This document shows, piece after piece, positions 36,121-45,040 of a stretch of DNA of 64,000 bases. Every line of letters begins with the position of its first letter. Positions within the stretch are counted from its first letter, which is position 1. This stretch comes from Ignavibacteriales bacterium (lineage in GTDB: Bacteria; Bacteroidota; Ignavibacteria; Ignavibacteriales; Melioribacteraceae), in contig JACOUS010000041.1 of NCBI GenBank assembly GCA_016177735.1, positions 1-64,000 on the forward strand, read 5' to 3'. Made by a program: the position numbers and the translations under genes. The notes beneath the pieces were generated by a model. The model did no database searches, had not been told where the DNA came from, and saw only the letters and a program-made list of their open reading frames with translations.

Positions 36121-38575
36121 TCTCATCATTTTATTAATTTCTGCCGCGGCAGTTCACCCTCAATTTCAAAAGGTGAATTACAGCATTCTCGGCATTACTG
36201 TCGTAGGAAGTAAAACCGCAGATGCGCAGACAATTATTGCCAACACGGGTTTGAAAACCGGCGATGAAATTGATTTCCCGGGCGATCAAACCAACAATGC
36301 CATAAAAAGATTATGGAATTTGGGAATCTTTGAAGACGTTCAGCTTCTCATTGAAAAGAAAATTGATAACGGCATTTTTCTGCAGATCGTCGTTAAAGAA
36401 TATCCGAGGCTGGAAAAACTTGTTGTCCGCGGAAACGACGAGATAAGCGAAGATGAAATAAATAAGAAAGTAACTATCGTACGCGGGCAGACACTCAAAC
36501 CTCAGGAACTCGCACGCATCAAATCCAAAGTTAAATCTCTGTACGATGACGAAGGTTTTTTAAACGCAAAAATTGATATCAATTACTACACTTTTTTTCA
36601 AGCCGACACAACGGAAGATGAAATAATTGTTACTTGGCGCAACGAAAAAAATCTTTCTAAAGAATATCAAACAACGTACGAGCGCGAATCCTCTTATTCT
36701 CTCAATTCAATTGCGAGAATAAAAGACAGAACACTTGCTCTTTTCGATATTGAGGAAGGCGATGAAGTTTCGGTAAGACAAATTATTTTTAACGGCAACG
36801 AAGCCTTCGAAGATGATGATCTTAAAAGTGAATTTGACGAAACAAAAGAAAAACGCTGGTGGAAATTTTGGTCGTCTTCCAACTTAAAAAAAGATAAATT
36901 CGAAAAAGACAAAGAGCTTCTCGAAAAATATTACCGTAAAAACGGCTACAGAGATTTTACACTGCTGAGCGATTCGCTCGTTTACTCCGAAGACAAAACC
37001 GAGGTTGACGTTGTTGTAAATCTTTACGAAGGCAAGCAATTCAAAGTGCGCAATATTGTTTGGGAAGGAAATACTGTTTACCCGAACGAACTTCTTACCG
37101 AGCGGCTTGAATTTGTCAAAGGCGATGTGTTCGACTACGAAAAATTCAATTACAATCTGCACTACAACGAAAAGCAATCCGATGTATCTTCGCTTTATCA
37201 GGACAACGGCTATCTTGCATTTTCTGTTGATGCAAAAGAAGAAAAAGTTGCCGAAGATTCTTTGGATATTTTAATCAGAGTAAATGAAAACAACCGCTTC
37301 AAAATCGGCAAAGTAGAAATTCAAGGAAACGAAAAAACAAAAGACAAAGTTATTCGCCGCGAACTTTACACTATTCCCGGAAATTATTTCAGCAGAAGTT
37401 ACATTTTGAGAAGTATCCAGCAGTTATCAAATCTTCAGTTCTTCAATGTGGAAGCTCTTTACAAAGGTGTTGATTACAGACCGGCAAACGACAGCACGGT
37501 AAATATTTCGTACAAAGTGGAAGAAAAATCGAGCGACTACCTGAATGCTTCTGTTGGTTACAGCGGTGCGTTCGGTTTCAGCGGCTCGGTTGGATTTACA
37601 CTTACAAATTTTTCAATCACCGAACCGTTCCAAATGGGCGGTGGACAAATTCTAAATTTCAACTGGCAGTTCGGCGTTGGAAATTATTACAGAACTTTCT
37701 CGCTCGGATTTACCGAACCTTGGTTTATGGATACACCCACTTCGCTCGGGTTTGATTTGTTCGATACACGCCAAAGATATGTTTACGATCTCCGCCAATC
37801 AGGAATTACAACAAGAGTTGGAAGAAGATTAACATGGCCCGATGATTATTTTTACGTGCAAGGAATGCTTCGCTTTCAATACAACGATGTTATAGAAGGA
37901 CAAAATTATTACGTTGAAGGATTAACGAGACAATATACTTTGGGCATAACAATCAGCAGAACAGATATTGATAATCCAATCTTTCCGGCGCGCGGTTCAA
38001 AATTTAGTTTTAGTACCGAACTGACCGGCGGTCCGTTACTGCCGGGCAATGTGGATTATTATAAGATAGATTTTAAAACTGAATGGTATAAACCGTTATT
38101 CAACTCAAACAGAATTGTTCTTTATTCCAGCACAGATATCGGATACATACATAATCTCGGCGATAGAAAAAAAATCAATCCGTTCGAATTTTACTACATG
38201 GGCGGCAACGGAATGATTATAGCTACAACACCTCTGCGTGGTTATGAAGACCGCAGTCTCGGTTCGCAAGATGCCGCCGGCAACGTAATCGGCAGCAGTG
38301 TGCAAGCCAAATTTACTACAGAATTCAGAGCTGCACTTGCTCTCGAACCAATTCCAATTTATTTATTGGCATTTGCAGAGGCTGGTAACGTATATTTCGA
38401 TATCAAACAAACGGATTTGTTTAATTTGAAACGCTCGGTTGGTGTGGGCGCAAGAATTTTGATAAACCCGATCGGTCTGCTCGGGTTCGATTACGGGTAT
38501 GGTTTCGACCGCAGAAGTGTTGACGGTAAAGAACCGCAATGGATTTTCCACTTCCAGTTTGGCAAAGGTTTTTAA
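36083..38575 (+). CDS. bamA: Outer-membrane protein assembly factor BamA
   Basis: BamA folds and inserts beta-barrel proteins into the outer membrane. A signal peptide (about 27 residues, cleaved near HPQ) is followed by five POTRA-like domains (about 30-420) and the Omp85 barrel (about 490-830). Typical barrel features include the FPARGSKFSFSTELTGG loop and the C-terminal strand ending WIFHFQFGKGF with a terminal aromatic residue. Its start lies inside uppS, giving translational overlap. The Skp-like chaperone genes follow, then the lipid A genes, as in many Gram-negatives. Length 830 residues is typical. Confidence 0.95.
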   Translation: MLNLTPRNRLKFSLIILLISAAAVHPQFQKVNYSILGITVVGSKTADAQTIIANTGLKTGDEIDFPGDQTNNAIKRLWNLGIFEDVQLLIEKKIDNGIFLQIVVKEYPRLEKLVVRGNDEISEDEINKKVTIVRGQTLKPQELARIKSKVKSLYDDEGFLNAKIDINYYTFFQADTTEDEIIVTWRNEKNLSKEYQTTYERESSYSLNSIARIKDRTLALFDIEEGDEVSVRQIIFNGNEAFEDDDLKSEFDETKEKRWWKFWSSSNLKKDKFEKDKELLEKYYRKNGYRDFTLLSDSLVYSEDKTEVDVVVNLYEGKQFKVRNIVWEGNTVYPNELLTERLEFVKGDVFDYEKFNYNLHYNEKQSDVSSLYQDNGYLAFSVDAKEEKVAEDSLDILIRVNENNRFKIGKVEIQGNEKTKDKVIRRELYTIPGNYFSRSYILRSIQQLSNLQFFNVEALYKGVDYRPANDSTVNISYKVEEKSSDYLNASVGYSGAFGFSGSVGFTLTNFSITEPFQMGGGQILNFNWQFGVGNYYRTFSLGFTEPWFMDTPTSLGFDLFDTRQRYVYDLRQSGITTRVGRRLTWPDDYFYVQGMLRFQYNDVIEGQNYYVEGLTRQYTLGITISRTDIDNPIFPARGSKFSFSTELTGGPLLPGNVDYYKIDFKTEWYKPLFNSNRIVLYSSTDIGYIHNLGDRKKINPFEFYYMGGNGMIIATTPLRGYEDRSLGSQDAAGNVIGSSVQAKFTTEFRAALALEPIPIYLLAFAEAGNVYFDIKQTDLFNLKRSVGVGARILINPIGLLGFDYGYGFDRRSVDGKEPQWIFHFQFGKGF

Positions 38576-38599
38576 TAAATCATTAACAAAGAGGTAAAC

Positions 38600-39133
38600 G
38601 TGAAAAGAACTATTTTACTTTTATTTTTGATTATTGCCGGTACAGCTGCGGCACAAACACAACAACCGGCTGCTGTAAAAGTTGGCTATGTTGATTCGGA
38701 AATTATTTTAGCTCAGTTCCCTGAAGCAATTAAGGCAAAGAGCGATCTCGAAGGTCTTGTTTCCAAATGGAGAAAAGAAGCGGACAGCATCACTGTAGAT
38801 TTGCAAACCTCGTATGCAGATTATCAGAAACAAGCTCAAACAATGACTCCCGATAAACAAAAAGAAGCCCAGCAAAAGATTGTTGAAAAAGAACAGAAAC
38901 TTCAGTTGTACAAAGAACAAAAATTTGCTCAGCCTAACGGCGAATACTTTATCCGACAAGAACAATTAATGGCACCGGTTAAACAAAAAATCTTCAAATC
39001 GATTGATGAAATTGCAAAAGAAGAAAGCATGCACTACGTTCTCGATAAAGCCGGTGAAGTTGTTGTTCTTTACGCAGACGCTCAATTTGATATTACATTC
39101 AAAGTGCTCGACCGCTTAAAAAGAGGTAAATAA
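38600..39133 (+). CDS. Skp/OmpH-family periplasmic chaperone, copy 1
   Basis: The signal peptide (cut near AAAQ) and the conserved start VGYVDSEIILAQFPEA are followed by a long charged coiled-coil region (about 60-125) and a small beta tail. Skp-type trimers hold unfolded outer-membrane proteins in the periplasm for BamA. The length of 177 residues fits. It follows bamA by 24 bp and is followed by a paralogue of the same kind. Confidence 0.88.
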   Translation: MKRTILLLFLIIAGTAAAQTQQPAAVKVGYVDSEIILAQFPEAIKAKSDLEGLVSKWRKEADSITVDLQTSYADYQKQAQTMTPDKQKEAQQKIVEKEQKLQLYKEQKFAQPNGEYFIRQEQLMAPVKQKIFKSIDEIAKEESMHYVLDKAGEVVVLYADAQFDITFKVLDRLKRGK

Positions 39134-39150
39134 CAATAACGGAATAAATC

Positions 39151-39660
39151 ATGAGAAAGACCGGATTAATTTTATCTGTATTAGTTCTTTTTGCTTCACT
39201 TACTTACGCTCAGCCTAAAATCGGGTATGTTGACAGCGATGCAATTATGAAACAATTGCCCGATGCCCAGGATACTCAAAAGAAACTTGATGCAATGATT
39301 AAAGAGTGGCAAGAAGAATTAAACAAAATGGAAAAAGATTGGAAAACCAAATACGAAGATTACGAGAAACGTAAATTGATTCTCAGCGAACAGAAACGTG
39401 TTGAAATTGAAAAAGAACTTGTCGGGCTCGAAGATCAGGTTTCCAAATACAGACAAGATAAATTCGGTGTACGCGGTGAATTATTCCAAAAGCAAGAAGA
39501 ATTAATGAAGCCGATTCAGAATAGAATTTTTACGGCTATTCAGGAAATTGCAAAAGAAAATGAATATGATTTCATTTTTGATAGAAGCGGCGATATAATT
39601 TTCTTGTATGCAAAAGAAGAATATGATGTAACGAATTTAGTTTTAGAAAAACTAAAATGA
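39151..39660 (+). CDS. Skp/OmpH-family periplasmic chaperone, copy 2
   Basis: A paralogue of the preceding gene with signal peptide, IGYVDSDAIMKQLPDA core, coiled-coil middle and YVxx-type tail (EYDVTNLVLEKLK). It probably also carries outer-membrane proteins or forms mixed trimers with copy 1; that is inference. It lies 17 bp after copy 1 and 6 bp before lpxD. Confidence 0.88.
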   Translation: MRKTGLILSVLVLFASLTYAQPKIGYVDSDAIMKQLPDAQDTQKKLDAMIKEWQEELNKMEKDWKTKYEDYEKRKLILSEQKRVEIEKELVGLEDQVSKYRQDKFGVRGELFQKQEELMKPIQNRIFTAIQEIAKENEYDFIFDRSGDIIFLYAKEEYDVTNLVLEKLK

Positions 39661-39666
39661 GTTCTT

Positions 39667-40728
39667 ATGAAAATAAAATTGAAAGAAGCCGCCGACTTAG
39701 TCGGCGGTGTCGTTAACGGCAATCCAAATATTGAAATAACCGGCATTGCAAAAATTGAAGAAGCGAAAAACGGAGAACTTACTTTTCTCTATCTGCCCGC
39801 TTACGAAAAATTTTTAGAGACAACACAAGCAAGCGCAGTTTTAGTCAAACCCGATTTCAAAAAAACACGTAATGATATTTCCTACATCGAAGTAAAAAAT
39901 CCGAATATTGCACTTCAGAAAATTGTCATCACTTATCTGAAACCGGAGATACAAACAAAAGGAATTGATGCAAACGCGTACATCGCGCCCGGTGCATCAC
40001 TCGGCAAGAATGTTGCAATCGGAAAAAATGTTGTTGTTTCTTCGGGTTGTATTGTCGGCAACGACTCTGTAATTCTTCACAACACTGTGTTGATGGAAAA
40101 CGTAAAGGTTGGAAACGGATGTTTGATTTATCCGAACGTTTCAATCCGCGAAGACTGCGAACTTGGTAATAACGTAATCATTCATTCAAATAGTGTTATC
40201 GGTTCCGACGGATTCGGTTACATTCAAAATGAAAACGGCGAACATATTAAAGTGCCGCAGATCGGAAACGTTGTTCTCGAAGACGATGTTGAAATCGGTT
40301 CCAATGTTTCGATCGACCGCGCTACAATCGGTTCAACCAGAATTAAAAAAGGTGTTAAGATCGATAACCTCGTGCAGATTGCACACAACGTTGTTATCGG
40401 CGATAATAGCCTGATCATCTCGCAAAGCGGAGTTTCCGGCAGTACGAAGATTGGAAAGAATTGTATTCTTGCCGGACAAGTCGGAGTAGTCGGTCACATT
40501 GAACTTGGAGACGGCGTAGTTGTAACAGCACAGTCGGGCGTATCAAAATCAATTGATAAAGCCGGGCAGTACCGCGGCTCGCCGGCAATTGAACTTACAA
40601 AAACTTTGCGGCTTGAAGCACACGTAAAAAATCTACCCAGCTACGCAGAAAAGATTAAAAAATTAGAAGAAAAAATCGCATCTTTGGAACGGCAAATTTT
40701 AGAAAATAGTAACTCGAAAGGAAATTAA
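39667..40728 (+). CDS. lpxD: UDP-3-O-acylglucosamine N-acyltransferase
   Basis: This is the third step of lipid A synthesis: it transfers a hydroxyacyl chain from acyl-carrier protein to the amino group of UDP-3-O-acylglucosamine. The N-terminal uridine-binding domain (about 1-100) is followed by a left-handed parallel beta helix of repeated hexapeptides (I-G-x-N-V-x), including ISQSGVSGSTKIGKN and AGQVGVVGHIELGD. A helical end (about 320-353) completes the trimer interface. The catalytic histidine lies in a VQIAHNVVIG-type segment. It overlaps lpxC-fabZ by one base. Confidence 0.95.
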   Translation: MKIKLKEAADLVGGVVNGNPNIEITGIAKIEEAKNGELTFLYLPAYEKFLETTQASAVLVKPDFKKTRNDISYIEVKNPNIALQKIVITYLKPEIQTKGIDANAYIAPGASLGKNVAIGKNVVVSSGCIVGNDSVILHNTVLMENVKVGNGCLIYPNVSIREDCELGNNVIIHSNSVIGSDGFGYIQNENGEHIKVPQIGNVVLEDDVEIGSNVSIDRATIGSTRIKKGVKIDNLVQIAHNVVIGDNSLIISQSGVSGSTKIGKNCILAGQVGVVGHIELGDGVVVTAQSGVSKSIDKAGQYRGSPAIELTKTLRLEAHVKNLPSYAEKIKKLEEKIASLERQILENSNSKGN

Positions 40729-42146
40729 TGCTCGAACTGCAAAGAACAATTGATAAACCGGTTTCACTTTCAGGCGTTGGTCTTCATACCGGAACTTCAA
40801 GTACAATTACATTCAAACCGGCGCCGGAAAATTACGGCATCAAGTTTGTCCGCGTTGATATCGGCGGCAGACCGGAAATACCGGCTAACGTTGATTATGT
40901 TGTTGATATTTCGCGCGGAACAACTCTCGGTTTGGGCGATGCAAAAGTTCATACTGTTGAACATGTTCTTGCGGCAATCGTTGGTTTGCAGATAGATAAT
41001 ATTATTATAGAAATGGATGGAATCGAACCTCCTATCGGAGACGGCAGTTCGCTTCCGTTTGTTGAACTTCTTGATAAAGCCGGATTCGTTACTCAGAATA
41101 CTCCAAAAGATTATCTCGTGATCGATCAAACAGTTATGCACAACGATGAAAAAAATCAAGTTGATATTGTTGCACTGCCGCTCGATGGTTACAGAATTAC
41201 AGTGATGATCGATTATCAAAACCCGGCGTTGGGAAGCCAGCACTCCGGCATGTTCGATCTTGAAAAAGAATTTGTTAGTGAATTTGCACCGGCACGAACA
41301 TTCTGTTTCCTCAGCGAAGTTGAAGCATTATCGGATGCCGGATTAATCAAAGGCGGCAACATAGATAACGCAATTGTAATTGTTGATCATGAAATTGATA
41401 AAAGCGGTCTCGATCATTTACAAAATAAATTAGGAATTGAACACGAGCTTGCCGTTAGTTCGGAAGGATATTTAAACAACAACAAACTCCGTTACCGCAA
41501 CGAACCGGCGCGTCATAAAGTTTTGGATATGCTCGGAGATCTCGCATTGATTGGAGTTCCAATTAAAGCACAGATACTTGCTGCACGTCCGGGTCACAAA
41601 GCAAATATAGAGTTCGCAAAAAAAATTAGAGCATTGTACCAGCAGAAAAAATTTGTAAAGAAATATCAGTTCGTTAAAAAAGAAGGCGTTGTTTTTGATA
41701 TCAATGCTATTCAAAGAATTCTTCCGCACCGATATCCTTTCTTGCTTGTTGATAAAATTACGGAACTGGAAATGGACAAACGCGTTGTCGGTGTAAAATG
41801 TGTAACCATCAACGAACCTTTCTTTCAAGGTCACTTTCCCGGTCAGCCGGTTATGCCCGGCGTGTTGATTATTGAAGCGATGGCACAGACAAGCGGAATT
41901 CTTTTGCTTAATTCTTTCCTCGATCCTGAAAACCATCTTGTATTTTTCATGAGCATCAACAATGCAAAGTTCCGCAAGCCTGTTATGCCCGGAGATGAAC
42001 TTGTTATGGAAGCCGAACTTATCGGCAGAAAAAGTAAATACTTCTCTTTGAAAGGAACCGCATACGTTAATAATACCGTTGTTGCCGAAGCAGAATTTAT
42101 GGCGGCTATTGTTGACCGTGAAGGTAAAAAATCCAACAACTCATAA
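40728..42146 (+). CDS. LpxC-FabZ bifunctional enzyme
   Basis: Two enzymes are joined. Residues about 1-300 are LpxC, the zinc deacetylase that commits UDP-3-O-acyl-GlcNAc to lipid A; zinc ligands are His79 (VEHVLAA) and the His and Asp of ARHKVLDMLGD. Residues about 325-472 are FabZ, the beta-hydroxyacyl-ACP dehydratase of fatty-acid elongation, with HRYPFLLVDK and HFPGQPVMPGVLIIEAMAQ. The fusion is known in Bacteroidota and Chlorobi and links the two competing uses of hydroxyacyl-ACP. It sits between lpxD and lpxA as expected. Confidence 0.96.
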   Translation: MLELQRTIDKPVSLSGVGLHTGTSSTITFKPAPENYGIKFVRVDIGGRPEIPANVDYVVDISRGTTLGLGDAKVHTVEHVLAAIVGLQIDNIIIEMDGIEPPIGDGSSLPFVELLDKAGFVTQNTPKDYLVIDQTVMHNDEKNQVDIVALPLDGYRITVMIDYQNPALGSQHSGMFDLEKEFVSEFAPARTFCFLSEVEALSDAGLIKGGNIDNAIVIVDHEIDKSGLDHLQNKLGIEHELAVSSEGYLNNNKLRYRNEPARHKVLDMLGDLALIGVPIKAQILAARPGHKANIEFAKKIRALYQQKKFVKKYQFVKKEGVVFDINAIQRILPHRYPFLLVDKITELEMDKRVVGVKCVTINEPFFQGHFPGQPVMPGVLIIEAMAQTSGILLLNSFLDPENHLVFFMSINNAKFRKPVMPGDELVMEAELIGRKSKYFSLKGTAYVNNTVVAEAEFMAAIVDREGKKSNNS

Positions 42147-42151
42147 AATTT

Positions 42152-42928
42152 ATGTCCACAATTCATCCCACAGCAATAGTAAGTCCGAAAGCAAGAATCG
42201 GAAACAATATTTCAATCGGTCCGTATTCTATAATTCATGATGATGTTGAAATCGGCGATGACTGCATAATAGGTCCGCATGCTGTTCTGTATGACGGCGC
42301 GCGAATCGGAAACCGTGTTAAACTTTCGCAAGGTGTTTCCGTTTCAAACGCTCCGCAAGATTTGAAATACAACAACGAGAAAACATATTTCTACATCGAT
42401 GACGACACAACCGTACGCGAGTTTGCTGTACTCCACAGAGGAACAAGTTCACACGGCGAATCCAAAGTTGGAAAAAATTGTCTGTTGATGGCTTACGTTC
42501 ACATCGCACACGACTGTTATGTTGGCAACAATGTGATCATTGCAAACACTTGCCAGATAGCCGGCCACTGCGAAATTGAAGACAACGTGATTATCGGCGG
42601 GGTTACCGGTGTGCATCAATTTTCTAAGATAGGCAAACATGCAATTATAGGTGCATGTTCAAAAATTGCGTCCGATGTTCCTCCTTTCATAATGGCAAGC
42701 GGTCATCCGGCAAGATATTACGGATTGAATCTAATCGGGTTGAAACGCCGCGGCTTTCCAAAAGAAGAGATAGAAACGATCAGACAAGTTTATAAACTCT
42801 TTTACGAATCCGGTTTGAATCATACACAAGCTCTCGAAAGAATCAATCAAGAATTTGCATCAAACAAAATTGCCGAAGGCATTTTGGAATTTCTGAAGAA
42901 AGCGACACGCGGCACAGTAAGAAAATGA
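42152..42928 (+). CDS. lpxA: UDP-N-acetylglucosamine acyltransferase
   Basis: First enzyme of lipid A synthesis: moves a hydroxyacyl chain from ACP to UDP-GlcNAc. The 258 residues begin with hexapeptide repeats (TAIVSPKARIGNN, IGPYSIIHDDVEIGDD) forming a left-handed beta helix. The catalytic histidine lies in LLMAYVHIAHDC. The C-terminal helical region (GLNLIGLKRRGF onward) is typical. Its stop overlaps the following ligase-like gene by four bases. Confidence 0.95.
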   Translation: MSTIHPTAIVSPKARIGNNISIGPYSIIHDDVEIGDDCIIGPHAVLYDGARIGNRVKLSQGVSVSNAPQDLKYNNEKTYFYIDDDTTVREFAVLHRGTSSHGESKVGKNCLLMAYVHIAHDCYVGNNVIIANTCQIAGHCEIEDNVIIGGVTGVHQFSKIGKHAIIGACSKIASDVPPFIMASGHPARYYGLNLIGLKRRGFPKEEIETIRQVYKLFYESGLNHTQALERINQEFASNKIAEGILEFLKKATRGTVRK

Positions 42929-43668
42929 TCTGGCATTTCATCGATACCGGTTTTAACACCGGTACCTACAATATGGAATTCGATCTCAATCTTGCTTCAT
43001 CATGTTTGAGTAATGAAGCTTACTTCAGAATTTACAGATGGACACCCTACTGCATTTCACTAGGAGCCAATCAGCATTTCGAAGATATAATTCTTGAAAA
43101 GGCACAGAGTGATAATATCGACATTGTTAAGCGCCCCACCGGCGGCAGAGCAATTCTTCACGCCGAAGAATTGACTTACTCGGTCGTACTTCCCTACTCC
43201 GAACTTCATTCGGCAAAAGAGATTTATCAAAAAATTTCTATCGCACTGATAAAAGGATTGGAATTATATAACCCCGTTTTTGCAAAAGCGGAACTCGAAA
43301 ATTTTCAGCCGAACTTTCCGCAATTACTGCAAGAACCATCGGGCGTTTTGTGCTTCGGCAGTACGGCAAAGAACGAAGTGAAACTCGACGGAAAAAAATT
43401 AATCGGCAGCGCACAAAGAAAATTAAACTCTGTTGTACTTCAGCACGGTTCAATTCTTTGCGGAACATTTCATCGGCAACTTGTTGATTACATCAACGCG
43501 GATGGGAATACAAAGCTTCTTCTTTCAAAAGAGATTAACGAAAAAACCACCGAGCTTGAAACCATACTCCAAGAAAAAATTGATTACGACAAACTTACCG
43601 GGTGTCTTCGCAGCGGATTTGAATCTGTTTGGAATATAAAATTCACTCAAGCAGTTCAAACACTTTAA
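42925..43668 (+). CDS. Lipoate-protein ligase A-like protein
   Basis: A biotin/lipoate protein ligase (BPL/LplA) fold protein. Features: SLGANQHFEDI, the signature VKRPTGGRAILHAEELTYSVV, and LDGKKLIGSAQRKLNSVVLQHGSI. These match lipoate or octanoate transfer enzymes that attach lipoyl groups to dehydrogenase subunits. A separate C-terminal LplA domain is not obvious, so it could be an octanoyl-transfer (LipM/LipL-like) or a ligase form. It is the last gene of the envelope operon; the link to lipid A is likely only positional. Confidence 0.82.
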   Translation: MIWHFIDTGFNTGTYNMEFDLNLASSCLSNEAYFRIYRWTPYCISLGANQHFEDIILEKAQSDNIDIVKRPTGGRAILHAEELTYSVVLPYSELHSAKEIYQKISIALIKGLELYNPVFAKAELENFQPNFPQLLQEPSGVLCFGSTAKNEVKLDGKKLIGSAQRKLNSVVLQHGSILCGTFHRQLVDYINADGNTKLLLSKEINEKTTELETILQEKIDYDKLTGCLRSGFESVWNIKFTQAVQTL

Positions 43669-43689
43669 GGAATTTACTGCAAAATTTTC

Positions 43690-43835
43690 TGCTCAATAAA
43701 AATTGCCGCGACCTTTAGGTCGTGGATTTTTATTCAAAAATTATTTCGACTTTAGTCACATATTAGTTTTTAAATTGCGGCTAAAGCCAAATTGTATTAT
43801 TGTTTTTGTTCCCCCGACTTAAAAGCCGGGCTATA
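43690..43835. repeat. Cluster of small GACC/GTC palindromes
   Basis: In the 298-bp gap after the ligase-like gene. GCGACCTTTAGGTCGTGG, CGACTTTAGTC, GCGGCTAAAGCC and CCCCGACTTAAAAGCCGGG each form short hairpins in succession. The first, followed by ATTTTTATT, may end transcription. The pattern is that of repetitive extragenic hairpins. Confidence 0.6.
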
Positions 43836-43966
43836 TCCTATTTCGTTAAATTGTTTTCATGGTACAGTTCCATTCTTTTAAAATCCACCTATAAAATTTC
43901 ATTCGGAAAAATCTTAGTGTTAAATTAATTTTTATAATATAAATATTTTGTAGATATAGCCGGCAT

Positions 43967-45040
43967 ATGAAAAGACTACTAATTATCGTTAATATATTCT
44001 TCAGCATTACATCTTTTGCACAGAACGTTGATGAAATTGAATTTTATCTGGACGGCACTGCGGTAACAGATATTGCTGTTTACCAAAATGAAATTTGGGT
44101 TGCAACAAACGGCAGCGGAATATTCAGATACACAAGCAGCGGCAACAAATGGCAGCAGTATTCAACTTCACTCGATAACATTCAGCACGATTTTTTTTAC
44201 TGCATAGCCGCAAGCAAAGATTTTGTTTGGGCTGGTTCAACGGACGGACTTTTCATACTCGATAAAAAGCGGAACAGCTGGACAAAAAGGAAATTCGGTC
44301 TCGGCGGTCAGCTCGGCAATTGGATCCGTTCGCTCACATACGATAAATACGACGACGTTGTGTGGATCGGCAGATTCAAATATCTCACAAAGTACGATCT
44401 TAAAAACCGCAGATATACGGATTACGATTTAACAATCCGCGGCAACGAAAAAACAAACACAATAAAAACAATTCAAACCGACGGCGACAGCGTAGTTTGG
44501 TTCGGAACAGAAGCCGGGCTTCACAAGTATGATAAGTCAAAAAACTTGAACAACGGTTCAATTACTTTTTATGACAATAGATTTAATTATTTTAACGGCG
44601 AAGGTGAGCAAGTTTCTATTTCGGCAATTCTGTTCGAAAGAAATTTTGTGTGGATCGGTCTCGATGAATTTATTACGCCGGAACGACCGGAATTTAATCT
44701 CGGCGGATTGTTCAAATACAACAGAAGGAATGACTGGCTCAGATTCGATGACTCGAAAGGATTGAGCGGCAACGGCGTTTTCGATCTCGAGCGAACCGGA
44801 GATTATATTTGGGCATCGCTTTACCAGTTTGGAAAAAACACAAAAGAAATTTACGGGCGCGGTTTGGTTCTAATAAATAGAATTAACAACAAAGTTATTC
44901 CCGTTAACGATGAACGGATTTCCAAAACGATCAACACAATTTTTTTTGACGGAACGTTTTTGTGGCTTGGTACGGATAAAGGATTGGTCAAAATAAATTT
45001 CTTCAACAAACTTGCTCAATGGTCAAAAGGGGTTAATTAA
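43967..45040 (+). CDS. Secreted single beta-propeller protein
   Basis: A signal peptide (about 19 residues, cut near SFAQ) is followed by about seven propeller repeats with the 'xxVWIGTxxGLxxYD' pattern seen in two-component-regulator propellers. Examples are NEIWVATNGSGIFRY, KDFVWAGSTDGLFIL and SVVWFGTEAGLHKYDK. No kinase, membrane segment or sorting domain is present, so it is probably periplasmic. The stop codon overlaps the start of the heptose kinase gene (TAATG), suggesting co-regulation with heptose synthesis. Role unknown; could bind a polymer or a partner protein. Confidence 0.82.
   Translation: MKRLLIIVNIFFSITSFAQNVDEIEFYLDGTAVTDIAVYQNEIWVATNGSGIFRYTSSGNKWQQYSTSLDNIQHDFFYCIAASKDFVWAGSTDGLFILDKKRNSWTKRKFGLGGQLGNWIRSLTYDKYDDVVWIGRFKYLTKYDLKNRRYTDYDLTIRGNEKTNTIKTIQTDGDSVVWFGTEAGLHKYDKSKNLNNGSITFYDNRFNYFNGEGEQVSISAILFERNFVWIGLDEFITPERPEFNLGGLFKYNRRNDWLRFDDSKGLSGNGVFDLERTGDYIWASLYQFGKNTKEIYGRGLVLINRINNKVIPVNDERISKTINTIFFDGTFLWLGTDKGLVKINFFNKLAQWSKGVN

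Noticed and set aside
43967-45040. PorZ-like type IX secretion component
   Set aside because: It has only one propeller and no C-terminal sorting domain, unlike PorZ.
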